In this document: positions 26,661 to 37,924 of the stretch, one piece after another
How the letters are laid out: every line of letters starts with the position of its first letter
Numbering within the stretch: the stretch's first letter is position 1
Source of the DNA: Dermatophagoides farinae
Taxonomy: Eukaryota; Arthropoda; Arachnida; Sarcoptiformes; Pyroglyphidae
Direction: 5' to 3'
Assembly (NCBI RefSeq): GCF_024713945.1
Contig: NC_134679.1
Coordinates: 997,001 to 1,061,000, forward strand
DNA length: 64,000 bases
Program-made: the position numbers and the translations under genes
Notes under the pieces: generated by a model
Seen by the model: only the letters and a program-made list of their open reading frames with translations
Told to the model about the DNA's origin: nothing
Databases searched by the model: none

Positions 26661-28094
26661 ATGATGGACATATCAATCAATGATGATGAAAATTTGAATA
26701 TGAAATCAAAACATATGACAGATGTTAATGATGATGATGATGATGATGGTGAAATTGAAGATCAAATTCTTCAAATTAGTCCCGAAAGACAAGAAGCATT
26801 TATTGAATTTATTCGTTCAATACCACGTATTTGTTCACCAACAGTATTGGAAATATCATCATCGACAACACAAAAACAATCATCCAGACATGTTTCAATA
26901 TTTAGTCCAAAATTTTCAATCGATAATCAATCATCCACCAATAATGATGATGATTATGATCAATTCAATTGGTCTATTGAAGAATATTCTGATTTTTATG
27001 GAAAAGATTTTTCTAATCATAATGAACAAGAAGAATTTCATTCATTACTTGATACTGTTGATTTAATATCAAAAGAATTGGATGAAGAAAATGAAAAATT
27101 TTTTTCACAAGATAAAATTCTTTCATCACCACCAACACAATCATCATCATCATCATCATCATTGATAGAAAAGAATCAAACATTTTTTTCAAACGATAGT
27201 ATTTCACGTAATACTGGATCATTTATACGTTGGCTAGATTCTATACCATTTCATTCGACCACTGGTGGCGGATTTGAATCACATTATACAACGACAACAA
27301 ATTCAAGTAATCAACAATTTTTTGAATCTGCAATTGTTATGAATGATATTTCAATGAAAAGTGAAACTAATGATGATGATCATCATCATCAAATTGAATG
27401 TGAAAAACATTTAAATAATGAAACGGATAGTGATTTTGATTCAATGATGAACGACGAAATGGAATGTCATACGTTAAGTTTTCATTCTGATGGAAGAAAA
27501 TTATCATTTATGGAAACATCAACTATGAAATGTACTACACCGAAAATCACTGCATATCGTTATGATATTGGTCTCAACAGTGGTGGTGGTGGTGGTGTTA
27601 ATTGTTCGATTCCAATGATTTTTCCAATCGATGATATTGGTATTAGTCCAATAATGGCATCAACATCAAATCATGTGGCGAAAACATTTGAAATGAATAA
27701 AGAAAATTTTACACCGATACAAACGAATATTCTGGAACAGCAGCAATCACAAAATGGTACGGTAAAAAAACGTCCATTTCTTCGTCATCAATATTCATCA
27801 TTATCATCATCGGTAACAGTAAGAGCAACAAAAAAATTGAATCATTCGTCATCATCATCGATTCGTTCGGCAATATTATTGAATAATCATCAATCACGTA
27901 CAGAATTACCACCATTACAATCATCATCATCGATTATTATTGATTCAAATAAAAGTATTGATGATCATTTTAAAACACCACAAACAGCAACACGTATACG
28001 ACGATCAAGAATATCACGTGCTAGATTATTTTTTACAAATGAAATTAATGCACAATCAACTCCAGATAGTCGACAACCATTGATTCATGAATAA
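26661..28094 (+). CDS. Hypothetical acidic/Ser-rich protein with KEN box and RxL motif
   Basis: I do not recognise the family. Single exon of 477 residues, disordered, rich in Ser, Asp and Asn. An ordered-looking N-terminal segment is SPERQEAFIEFIRSIPRICS (about residues 41-60). A KEN triplet sits at residues 347-349 in MNKENFTP, the form of an APC/C degron. The C-terminus is basic and holds RARLFF (453-458), a cyclin-docking RxL-type motif, within several TP/SP sites (KTPQTA, STPDSR). These short motifs are only suggestive. The gene starts 335 bases from RAD1 in the opposite direction. An AATAAA follows at 28372. A cell-cycle regulated nuclear protein is inferred. Confidence 0.65.
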   Translation: MMDISINDDENLNMKSKHMTDVNDDDDDDGEIEDQILQISPERQEAFIEFIRSIPRICSPTVLEISSSTTQKQSSRHVSIFSPKFSIDNQSSTNNDDDYDQFNWSIEEYSDFYGKDFSNHNEQEEFHSLLDTVDLISKELDEENEKFFSQDKILSSPPTQSSSSSSSLIEKNQTFFSNDSISRNTGSFIRWLDSIPFHSTTGGGFESHYTTTTNSSNQQFFESAIVMNDISMKSETNDDDHHHQIECEKHLNNETDSDFDSMMNDEMECHTLSFHSDGRKLSFMETSTMKCTTPKITAYRYDIGLNSGGGGGVNCSIPMIFPIDDIGISPIMASTSNHVAKTFEMNKENFTPIQTNILEQQQSQNGTVKKRPFLRHQYSSLSSSVTVRATKKLNHSSSSSIRSAILLNNHQSRTELPPLQSSSSIIIDSNKSIDDHFKTPQTATRIRRSRISRARLFFTNEINAQSTPDSRQPLIHE

Positions 28095-28456
28095 TCATCA
28101 TCATGATGAATTTTTTTCTTCAAATTCAACGATCAATCAATTGACATATCAATCAATCATTGAGAACTGAAAAAGAAAAAAAAAACTTTTCTATTTACAA
28201 TTAAACAATTTATAATTATTAATCAATTGACTTTTTCATTTCTATAGATCATCATTATTATTATCATTTTATGTTTGTATACAAAAATTTTATATTTTTT
28301 TCAATTTTCATTTTATGTTTGTATAAGAGAAGGATAGGATGATGGCTTTGTATGAACAGGAATAAGATATGAATAAATAATAAATATTTTTGCATCTTTG
28401 TAAAAAATTATTAATTTAATGTAATGTAGATTTTCTACTATCACCAATATCGCCAT
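28095..28456. other. Convergent 3' spacer
   Basis: AT-rich spacer between the plus-strand KEN-box gene and the minus-strand CK2 beta-like gene; contains 3' UTR sequence and AATAAA for the former, nothing else seen. Confidence 0.6.
28372..28377 (+). terminator. Polyadenylation signal for the KEN-box gene
   Basis: AATAAA about 280 bases past the stop codon at 28094. Confidence 0.45.
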
Positions 28457-29636
28457 TCATTTTAATTGCGTTTGATGATGATGTAGCTGCTGCATTTGTT
28501 GTTGTTGTTGTGCTGTTGCTGTTGATGACGATGTTGATATTGTTTGTTGATTTGTAGTTGTTGTTGTTGTTGTTTTAATAAACACCGGTTTTCTTGCACG
28601 TTCAGCTGCTTCAAATTGTTGCCGTTGATATTCATATGCTTCATTATGAATTTTAAAACCATATAATGTTGCTGTAAATTGTTGTGATGGTGGTAATGGC
28701 CGATATTCTGGATAAACCATAAAAAACATATGTGGAAATGATGTACCGAACCATGCACCATCAGAAAGAACAGATTTTGAACTAAAATGTGGTGCATATA
28801 AATCCATACAACGTGGACAATATAAACGAACCGAATAGATATTTGGTTCATCACTAAGGCCAATTGGTAACATTGCAGCACGATCACAATAATAACGATT
28901 ACAAAGACCAAAACGACGTTTTTTATATTTTTCCAACATTTTTTTCAAACCAGAATCGGTCAATATATAACGTGCATGTATTAGACCATAAAGATTTTCA
29001 GCTGAAGATAAAATTTCCTACAATAAAAGCAACAAATGATTAAACAATCATCATCATTTATTTTTTTATTTCACTTACAATTTCACGTCCATCATCACTG
29101 GAAAAATTTTCTGCCGATGAAGTGGATGAATCAAATTGTGATCTATCGGAACAATCACCTAATATTATTGATAATGCTTGACGATAATGTGGAATTTTCT
29201 CCTCTAAACCAATTAGATTGAATGCATCCATTATGAAATCGGTATCAATTTTACATAAAAATTTATCCGTAGAACAAAATTGTTCAATCCATTTGGTTGT
29301 ATTTGTATTATTTGTTGATGAATTTTTTGTACTCGAATTCGTACTACTTGTATTGGCTGCATTTGTTGTTGTTGTTGTTGTTGTTGATGTGGTTCGATTA
29401 TATGACAATGAATTTGTTGTTATCGATGAACTTGTATTATGATTATTATTATTGTTATTATTAATGCTGTTGTTGCTGTTATATGTTGTAAAATTCATAT
29501 GATAATCAATATATCTTGGAATCATTGTCGATGATGATTCATTAGCATTTTGTGAACTACTACGTTTAGGTGATTTTAATGATTGCATGGTTAATATATT
29601 ATTATCAATTTGTTCGTTTGTGTTAAAGTGAAACAT
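28457..29636 (-). CDS. Divergent casein kinase II beta-like regulatory subunit
   Basis: Paralog of CK2 beta. Two exons (29636-29079, 29017-28457), about 372 residues. The first roughly 110 residues are Asn/Thr/Ser-rich and unlike CK2 beta. Then [66 protein letters not shown] and [20 protein letters not shown] follow the CK2 beta fold. The four zinc-binding cysteines are kept (LCNRYYC and LYCPRCM). The acidic groove-binding loop of CK2 beta is missing: the segment after IILGD reads [13 protein letters not shown]. The N-terminal autophosphorylation sequence of canonical CK2 beta is also absent. The tail is Thr/Gln/His-rich. The canonical gene starts 790 bases away on the other strand, so this is an inverted duplication with strong divergence; a tissue-restricted (for example germline) role is speculative. 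Confidence 0.85.
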
Positions 29637-30426
29637 TAATAATCAAATTTGGAAGACTAGTATGTGTGTTTATGTGTATATTGTGTTCGCAAAAACAAAA
29701 GAATATTCTCTCTGAAAAACGGGAAAAAAACAATAATAATCAATTTAGCAGAATTATTCATTTATTGTATAGAATTATAGAAAAAAAAGATCACAGATTC
29801 ATAATGATAAGGCACAAATGATGAGCTTTAATACAAGAATCAAATCTTCTTGTTGTTGTTGTTTTTTGCTTGTTTGTTTGTTTGTTTGTTTGTTGCAAAA
29901 AAAAAAAAAAAAATGGAAAAGTAAGAAAAAAAATCTGATTGATTGGATCAATAATCAATCGTTTAGATCAATAATATTTTCTCATCATCATCATCATCAT
30001 CAGTTTCTATATTGATTTTTATAAATGATCAAAATCAATTTAAAAAAAAAACAGACACAAAACACACACAGACAAATCACACAACTTTTTTTTGTAACCG
30101 AATTTAGAGCACACGATGAATTTTTTTTTTTTTGTTGTTGCCTATTTACACTTTACATGGGTCATTGAATCATTTTTGACGATATTTTTTTTTTAATATT
30201 GCCGGCAGTGAGCAAATGTTATTCTCTTGTGTGTTTGTTTGTTTGTGTGTATTTTTTTTTTGGCTGCTCATTGGTCAAAATATTGAAAAATCGAAATTCT
30301 TTTTTACGATATAAAAAATTTTAAAATAATCAGGTATGCATTTTTTTCGGGTAAAATGATTATCCATTGATTAATGATTCAGTTTTCATTTTGATTGTTT
30401 TGTTTATAGAACGTATTTGAAAGAAA
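29637..30426. promoter_or_regulatory. Spacer between head-to-head CK2 beta genes
   Basis: 790-base divergent intergenic region with poly-T, GTTT and CATCAT tracts. Probably contains both promoters and the noncoding 5' exon of the plus-strand gene; no precise element assigned. Confidence 0.4.
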
Positions 30427-31178
30427 ATGTCATCATCCGAAGAAGTATCGTGGATCACTTGGTTCTGTGGTCTTCGTGGTAATGATTATTTCTGTGAAGT
30501 TGATGAAGATTATATACATGATAAATTTAATTTGACCGGTTTATCTGAATCGGTACCACATTATCGTCAAGCATTGGATATGATTCTTGATCTTGAACCA
30601 GATGAAGACGAAGATAATCCTAATCAAGTATGATTTTTTTTCTTTTCTTTGGTAAAAGATTGAATTTTCAATAATTATTTAAAAATCTTTGTTTTTCTTG
30701 TTTGTATAAAAAGGCTGATCTAGTTGAACAAGCTGCCGAAATGCTATATGGATTGATTCATGCCCGTTTCATTCTAACTAATCGTGGTATAGCACAAATG
30801 ATTGAAAAATATCAAAATGGTGATTTTGGTTTTTGTCCACGGCAATTTTGTGAAAATCAACCAATGTTACCGATAGGTTTATCTGATATACCAGGCGAAT
30901 TGATGGTGAAACTTTATTGTCCTAAATGTATGGATATTTATAATCCAAAATCATCAAGATTTCATCATACAGATGGTGCATATTTTGGTACTGGTTTTCC
31001 TCACATGTTATTCATGGTACATCCAGAATTACGGCCAAAAGCACCAACTGGACAATTTGTTCCACGTCTATATGGTTTCAAAATACATCCAATGGCCTAT
31101 CAATTACAGAAAGAAGCAGCTGAACGTATATCACCAAAAACATATTATCGTAATCAAAGTGGTGGTAATATTAATTGA
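30427..31178 (+). CDS. CSNK2B: Casein kinase II subunit beta (canonical)
   Basis: Regulatory subunit of the CK2 tetramer. Two exons (30427-30627 and 30714-31178) give 221 residues, close to the usual 215. The N-terminus [20 protein letters not shown] carries the autophosphorylation serines. The acidic loop [13 protein letters not shown], zinc cysteines FCPRQFC and LYCPKCM, and the dimer-interface segments IGLSDIPGE and [18 protein letters not shown] are all intact. The tail [15 protein letters not shown] is typical for animals. The intron falls directly after the acidic loop. The divergent paralog at 28457-29636 faces away from it. Confidence 0.97.
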
Positions 31179-32253
31179 AAAAAAACAGTGATCCAATTAT
31201 GAAATTGATGAAAAATCGATGGCCCAAAAAAAAAATCTAATAATTAATTGTCATTTAAAATCACATAAACACACACACGTACACACATACCTTCTTTGTA
31301 GTTATTAATAGCCATATATAGTGTGTTTAGTGTAGTGTTTTACATACCATCAAATTCTATCAAAAAAAAAAGTATTTTCTTCTGAACAAATCAAATCAAA
31401 TATTTTCAAATACCCATACACACACACTTATCTCATATATATCATGATTAATTAATTTAATTAATCTTGATTCATTTCACAACAACAAAACACAAATTGA
31501 CAAACAAAAAAGCAAACAAAACAAATAATACATCCACGAGTTATTTTTGCTCCCATGATCATGATCATCATCACCATCACCACCATCATCATCGTCTTCG
31601 TCATCATCATCATCATCATCATCATTAAGAAACAAAACAAAAAAAAATTGTTAATCTATAAAATAAATGAATTAAAAAAAATTTAAAATTTTCAAATATC
31701 CGGCTATATCAACAGTAAGTGTTTATATTTTTCAGCAGATATGAAATAAAATCCGTCTTTAAAATATATATAATCGAGGTGTGTGTGAGGCGCGTTTGTC
31801 ATAACAATTATCATCATCATCATTATCTTGATGATGATAATGAATTTTTTCATTTGTTTTGTGACCAAATTAAACTTGTGAATATAATATCGCATTTGGT
31901 GGTTAAATTTAAATATCCTATATATATACTCACTCATTCACATTCGCATAGGAAAGAAAGTTTTTTTTCTTTTTTTTTGGTTTGTTTCGGTTTGTTTATG
32001 AATAACAAAATTGTTTGTTGTTTCATTATTCATCCATTATTCATCATTCTATTGATGGAAAATGAATGTAATAATTGATGCTACCTGTGCGAAAATGAAA
32101 AAAAAATGAAATAAAACCACATCGACGATGAATGAATGAATGAATGAGGAAAGGTACAGAAAAAATTGATGGCTAGTTAAGTTAGCAAAAATTTTTGTTA
32201 GGCAAAAAAAAAAAACTTTTCGACACACAATAATAATTCACATCTTTGTCAAG

Positions 32254-32309
<56 letters not shown>

Positions 32310-32536
32310 GCATGTACACACACACACACACACACGTTAATCGAGATTGTCAAGTTGAACAAAAAAAAAAACAGAAAAAAATGATGAGTAAAAAAACCAC
32401 AAAAGACACACACAAACACAACTTGCAAAGTATAGAACAAAAAAAGAAATTCAATAATAATCAGATTTTATTATTTGCACATTTCTCATGAAATTTTGTT
32501 TTTTTTTCTTAATTTTCAAAAAAAAAAAAAAAAATT
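31179..32536. other. 3' UTR and low-complexity spacer
   Basis: Contains the CK2 beta 3' region (possible AATAAA at 31662), a CATCAT-rich tract near 31560-31625 and the long GTT/CA microsatellite at 32253-32335. No gene seen. Confidence 0.55.
32253..32335. repeat. Compound microsatellite (GTT)n then (CA)n
   Basis: About 19 uninterrupted GTT units (32253-32310), six bases, then ten CA units (32316-32335). Frames across it are homopolymers (Cys on one strand, Thr on the other) and are not genes. Confidence 0.9.
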
Positions 32537-33010
32537 TCATCGTGTCATATTATTAATGGATGATTGTACCATACGAATAATGTCTTGAACTTTTTTATCA
32601 CGAATGTTTTCATCATCCACAACACCATCATTGTCGTTGGCATTTTGTTCAGATTCATCATCCATTGTTTCACCACTATAATCATCATTACTTGATTGAT
32701 CGGATATTTGATCAAATGGTGGACGTCCATTGTGGATATCATCCAATCCTTCCGTTATTATTATATTAATCTGTTCAATATCTTCATTTGTGATTAATGT
32801 TGAAAATTCTTTATCCAATTTATCATATAGAATATCTAATGATTTAATCAATTCTTGTAAACGTGTCTTGATACTATCAACAACTTTGTGTTTAGATGAA
32901 TCCATTGTTTTGTTTTTAAATTTACACAATTCAAAAAAAATATGCTTTGAAAATATTTCATTCGAAAATAAATATTTTTCATCATTCCTTTGTTCGAATT
33001 CAATAGCCAT
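32537..33010 (-). CDS. Hypothetical small acidic coiled-coil protein
   Basis: Single-exon frame of 157 residues from the ATG at 33010, or 122 from MDSSKHKV at 32905; the upstream 35 codons lack stops and low-complexity sequence, which favours the longer form. The core VVDSIKTRLQELIKSLDILYDKLDKEFSTL is heptad-like and probably helical; it is followed by an acidic stretch (DDYSGETMDDESEQNANDND) and a final amphipathic helix (KKVQDIIRMVQSSINNM). No family recognised. Normal composition in a repeat-rich neighbourhood supports it being a real gene. Confidence 0.55.
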   Translation of the reverse strand: MAIEFEQRNDEKYLFSNEIFSKHIFFELCKFKNKTMDSSKHKVVDSIKTRLQELIKSLDILYDKLDKEFSTLITNEDIEQINIIITEGLDDIHNGRPPFDQISDQSSNDDYSGETMDDESEQNANDNDGVVDDENIRDKKVQDIIRMVQSSINNMTR

Positions 33011-34313
33011 TTCTTTTTTCGAATTTGATTGAAATCGTAAATTCAATTAAAGAATGAAAAAAAAATGAATAAAAATAAATAATGGCCAAGTGATCATTCA
33101 ACAAGTGTTGTTGTTGTTGTTGTTATTGGATCCTATAAAGGAACTGAGACACACAAGAGATGTTTCAGTTTTTTATATTTAGTCAATAAAAAGGGGTTAG
33201 AGTAATCAAAATGGAAAAAAAAATTGATAAACAAAGTGGAAAGAGAAAAGAGATGAGAAAGTAGGAGGAGCTTGATAATGGTAAACCACTCCTTGTTCAC
33301 ATTATAAAAAAAAATAGGATACCTTTTCTTTAAATTAATAGCCATTGGCCAATTGGCCATAGTAAAAGGTGTGGCTTAGGTTATTTTTTTCTTCTATCAT
33401 CAACAATTAACAAGAAGCTTAATGTTTAGCCAGTAAAATACAATTTTTTATCACGTAATTTTTTCGATGTTTTTTTTTACAAAGACTTGGATGGAAAGAA
33501 TGGCAAAAAAAAATGATATTCAACAGCCACGACCACCAGCAATGCCGATGCCGATGATGATGATGATGATGATGATGATAGCAACAGGTATTCAACAAAA
33601 TTGAAAAAAAATCCTTCGAAATGTTCAAAAATGTTTCCATTTCAATTTGATCAATTCATGAATGTTAATATGCATCATCATCGAGTTATAAATTCTATTT
33701 TAATTTGAAATTATTGTAAAAAAAAACTTTGGAACATTATCGAATCATATTATTCACGCCCATTGAAAACTGTAAAAAAAAATAATTTTTCTTTATCCAA
33801 TCGATTCAAATTTCATGAATGATCAGCCCCCATCCATCTTGTTTCGTTTGGTTTTGTTTGTTTGTTTTATTTGCGATAACACAGACACACTTATATATAC
33901 ACACACACAGCCACATTTAATGTGTCGCGTTAACGATCTTGTCGATGTGAATGTATCGATTGAGATCGATCGATGCCTGATCATCTAGCTTCATCATCAT
34001 CATCATCATCAACATCAACATCATCGTGTATAATCATCACCCAATGAGAATAAAGATTTTTTTTTTAATAAAGAGACGGGGGACAACCCAAACAAACAAA
34101 CAAAAATCAATCGATGAATATGTTCTGTTTTCAATCAATTGTGCTTGGATCGAATGATTTTTAAACATTTAAATATTGATAATGATCATCAAATGTTTTG
34201 TGTGTGTGTGTGTAATAATATATAGATAATCGATACGAATCGCGTGTTTTTTTCTCTCATCGACAAAAATAACAACATTTTTTTTGCCCTTCCTCCTTAC
34301 CATTAAATAATCG
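33011..34313. other. Intergenic spacer upstream of the GATA gene
   Basis: Low-complexity AT-rich DNA with a GATGAT run near 33555, (CA)n near 33900 and several GATCGAT words near 33960. Likely holds regulatory sequence and 5' UTR for the GATA factor; no gene seen. Confidence 0.5.
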
Positions 34314-37300
34314 ATGATGATCAATGTTTCCAATAATATTTTAAATGTTGATGGTGATGATCATCACCATCAACATCACCAGAACCATCATCATAATCAT
34401 CAATTTGTTCATCATCATCATCAACTTTTCATTAATAATAATATTCATCAAGAACAAGCAAATACATTGCCAACAACAAACACATCATCATCGTCGATGA
34501 TACAGCAGCCACCAGCAACGGAATCTTCTGCAGCAGCAATTATTTATCATCATAATCTACATAATAACAATCATTTGATTTTTTCATCTAATCCAACACA
34601 ATTATCATTGTCAGAACATCAACATCATAATCATAATCATCATCAGCAATCAACAAATGAAACAACAGCAACCGAAACAGCAACAAGTGGTTTACAGTCA
34701 CCATCAATTCCAGATGATGATCAATTGCAAGATCAATTACATGAAAATCGTATTTGTTACAATTGTCGTACAACTATTACACCATTGTGGCGTCGTTTTG
34801 GTCCGAATCAATTTCTTTGCAATGCATGTGGCCTATATCAAAGGGTTAATGGACAACATCGGCCATTAGTAAGAAATGTACGACGATTATCGACGACAAC
34901 ACGTCGTGTTGGTCTGATTTGTGCCAATTGTGGTACTAAAGCAACATCAATGTGGCGTAGAAATTCTTCCGGTGATTCTGTTTGCAATGCATGTGGATTA
35001 TATTTTCGTTTGAATGGAATAAATCGACCGGCAACAATGCGCAAAGAAACCATACGTACAAGAAGACGTCGTACAATTAAACCATCGTCAATGATGATGA
35101 TGAATTTTCACCATCATCATCATCATCACCAGCAACAGCAGCAGCAGCAGCAGCATCAGCATCAACAACAAATGAATGGTCAACAATTATCAATGGTAAA
35201 TAATTCACCATATTCACCATATCATCATCATCATCATAATCATAATCATCAACAAAGTCGGCCATTTATCATGTCAACAACAACGGATGCAACAGCAACA
35301 ACAACAACAGCAACTATTTCAACAATACCCGCTACATTAACATCAACAACAATATCGAATTCTGAATATCAACAACAACGTCTTTCAACTGATGATACAT
35401 TCGCAATTTCATCATCATCAAATTTAATAAAATCTGAAAACAATGGAAATGATAATCATTTGACAATGATGATGATGCCATCAACATCATCATCATCAAC
35501 ATCAACATCAACATTGTTTTCAAATACCGGTCAATCATCAGCAATCAATAATAATGATGATAATGTTGATGATAGTGATTTTAATACAACAACAACAAAA
35601 ACAACAACGATGACAGATACAACGACCACAACAACTCAGCAACAACGGCAACAATCAATGAATGATAATGGCAACGATGGTGAGAATATTGAAACCGGTA
35701 CGCATACAACGTCATATCAACAGGAAAAACAAAGTTCATCATCAATTATCATTGGTAGGTATCAGTTTGTCAACGTTATTTGTTCATACAATGATGACAG
35801 TAATAATAATAATAATAATAATAATAAGGACATTGGTCCATGTTCAAGAAATGTGTGGTCAAGCCTAGGTCATAAAATTTGATGATCAATTTTCTCGTTT
35901 TTTTTTTGGCCAATAAAAAAACATAAAGATTTTTTTTCTCCATTTTTAACATTCTCGATCTAGTTCCGTGTTCTAATGATTATTGTTTGTTTGTTTTTTT
36001 TTGAACCAAAAATTTTTCTTTTCTTTTTTTTCTACTCAAAAAAGGATCGTCACCAGCGATGATAACAAAATTTAACGATAATTCTTCAACAACCACAATT
36101 TTTGGTAAACAACAATCCCATGATGATCATGATAATGATACAGAAAAACCGGATGAAGAAGTAAATCAAAACAATGGAGATAATTCAACAACATTACCAC
36201 CATTACCACTTACAACAACAACAGCACAAACTATAAATCCGGTTACATTTATTGGACCCGGTGCTAATGGTAGTGGTGGTGGTGGTGGTGGTGGTTTACT
36301 TACATCTTCATCCTCAACATCATCGACAAATGTCTATGATCCAGCAATGATACAATTGAACGCTAAATCAAATTATCAATTTCATTTAGCAGCAGCAGCC
36401 GCTGCCGCTGCTGCAGCAGCAACAAACGGTTATGGTAATATGTTACAATCGACAAACATTCCATTTGGAACACCAGCAGTAACAGCAACGATAACCGATG
36501 ATCAAAATCGTATGATAAACGATAATGGAATAATATCGCAACATCATCATCCACATGGATTACATCATCATTCATGGTCAAATAATCATTCATATCATCA
36601 TCAACATCATTCTACAACTGGACATCATCATCTATTTGGACAACAATCAAATCTATATCATCATACGGGTAATCATCAATTTTATCCAAATACCGGTGGT
36701 GCTTTCCACCATCGTCATCATCATCATCAAACAACTTCATCATTAACCGATACATCATCATCATCATTATATCCAAGAATATCACAAATGAATTTGGAAA
36801 CAAATTTCGATGTAAAAAAAGAAGATGAAAATGATATACAAAATCGATTAGATACAACAACAACAACCGCAACAAGCGCAACAACCGATGATAATTATTA
36901 TCCAATTACAATAATGTCACATTTTGATAAACAAATAATGATGGATAATGGTAAGGAACAGCTGCAAACACGTGCAGCAGAAAAAAATCCTGATGATGAT
37001 ATGATCACTGATTGTGAACAGCAGCAACAACGACAACAGGAACAGGAAAAAACATCATCACCAGCATTATCATCGATAGCTGAAGAATCATCATCATCAT
37101 CATCATTTTCAACATTGAAAAAACGAATTATAACAAATCATATTAATCAATCAATAACAAATGTTAAATCGAATAAAAATGGCAATAATAATAATAAGAA
37201 AACACGTAAAAAAGATAATCATCAATCATCATCAGAAAATTTGATTAAAATAGAAATTGATGAACCTCAACATCATCGTCATCAACATCAACATCATCAT

Positions 37301-37807
37301 CATCATCAGCAACAACAATCGGAAATATCTATTGTTCAAGATGTTGCTGAAACAACTCAATTAGTGGATAGTGGTGATGGCCAAATGATTTCTGAATCAC
37401 GAAATATCGATGATATCGTTCATCATCATCAATATGATCTTGAACAACAACAACAACAACAACCACAGCAGCAACAACAACAACAAACATCTTTGCTGGA
37501 AAATTCTATAATCTATTCTTTGAATAATAATGATCATCATCAACAACATCATCATTATGGTTTACAAACGATAAACTATAATAATTTTTCATCATTCACA
37601 CAATCAATGAATTCTAATGTTGCTGCTGCTGCTGCTGCTACTGTCCCATATTCCTATATATTTGATGTATCAAAATCAACAACAAATTCCGATTCAAACA
37701 ACACAACAACAACATTACGACAAAATTTTGTTCCACCTACATCACATCCACACCAACCACCACAACCACCTACTTCTTATCATCATCAACTTCATCAACA
37801 TTGGTAG
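34314..37807 (+). CDS. GATA-family transcription factor with two zinc fingers
   Basis: Nuclear DNA-binding regulator of the Serpent/Pannier/GATA4-6 type. Two exons (34314-35754 and 36045-37807) join in phase to give 1067 residues, about twice the usual length because of His, Gln, Asn, Thr and Ala runs. Finger 1 has Cys148, 151, 169 and 172 ([15 protein letters not shown]...LCNACGLYQ). Finger 2 has Cys203, 206, 224 and 227 ([15 protein letters not shown]...[13 protein letters not shown]), followed by the basic tail [16 protein letters not shown]. Both keep the C-x2-C-x17-C-x2-C spacing. An Ala run lies in exon 2. Reading through the intron gives a stop at 35880, so a short isoform is possible. 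Upstream noncoding exons are likely; the start is the first in-frame ATG. Confidence 0.92.
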
Positions 37808-37898
37808 GAAAAAAAACGATGATGGGCTCTCTGTGTATTCAGAGAAATTAAGAATAATTCATTTTTTTACTTCTTAGAATTTTGTCATTTTTTTATGA

Positions 37899-37904
37899 AA
37901 TAAA
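37899..37904 (+). terminator. Polyadenylation signal for the GATA gene
   Basis: AATAAA 92 bases after the GATA stop codon and just ahead of the convergent stop at 37925. Confidence 0.55.
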
Positions 37905-37924
37905 ATCACATTCTTTTATAAGTT

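Noticed and set aside
32246..32491. Cys- or Thr-homopolymer ORFs
   Set aside because: Direct translations of the GTT microsatellite.
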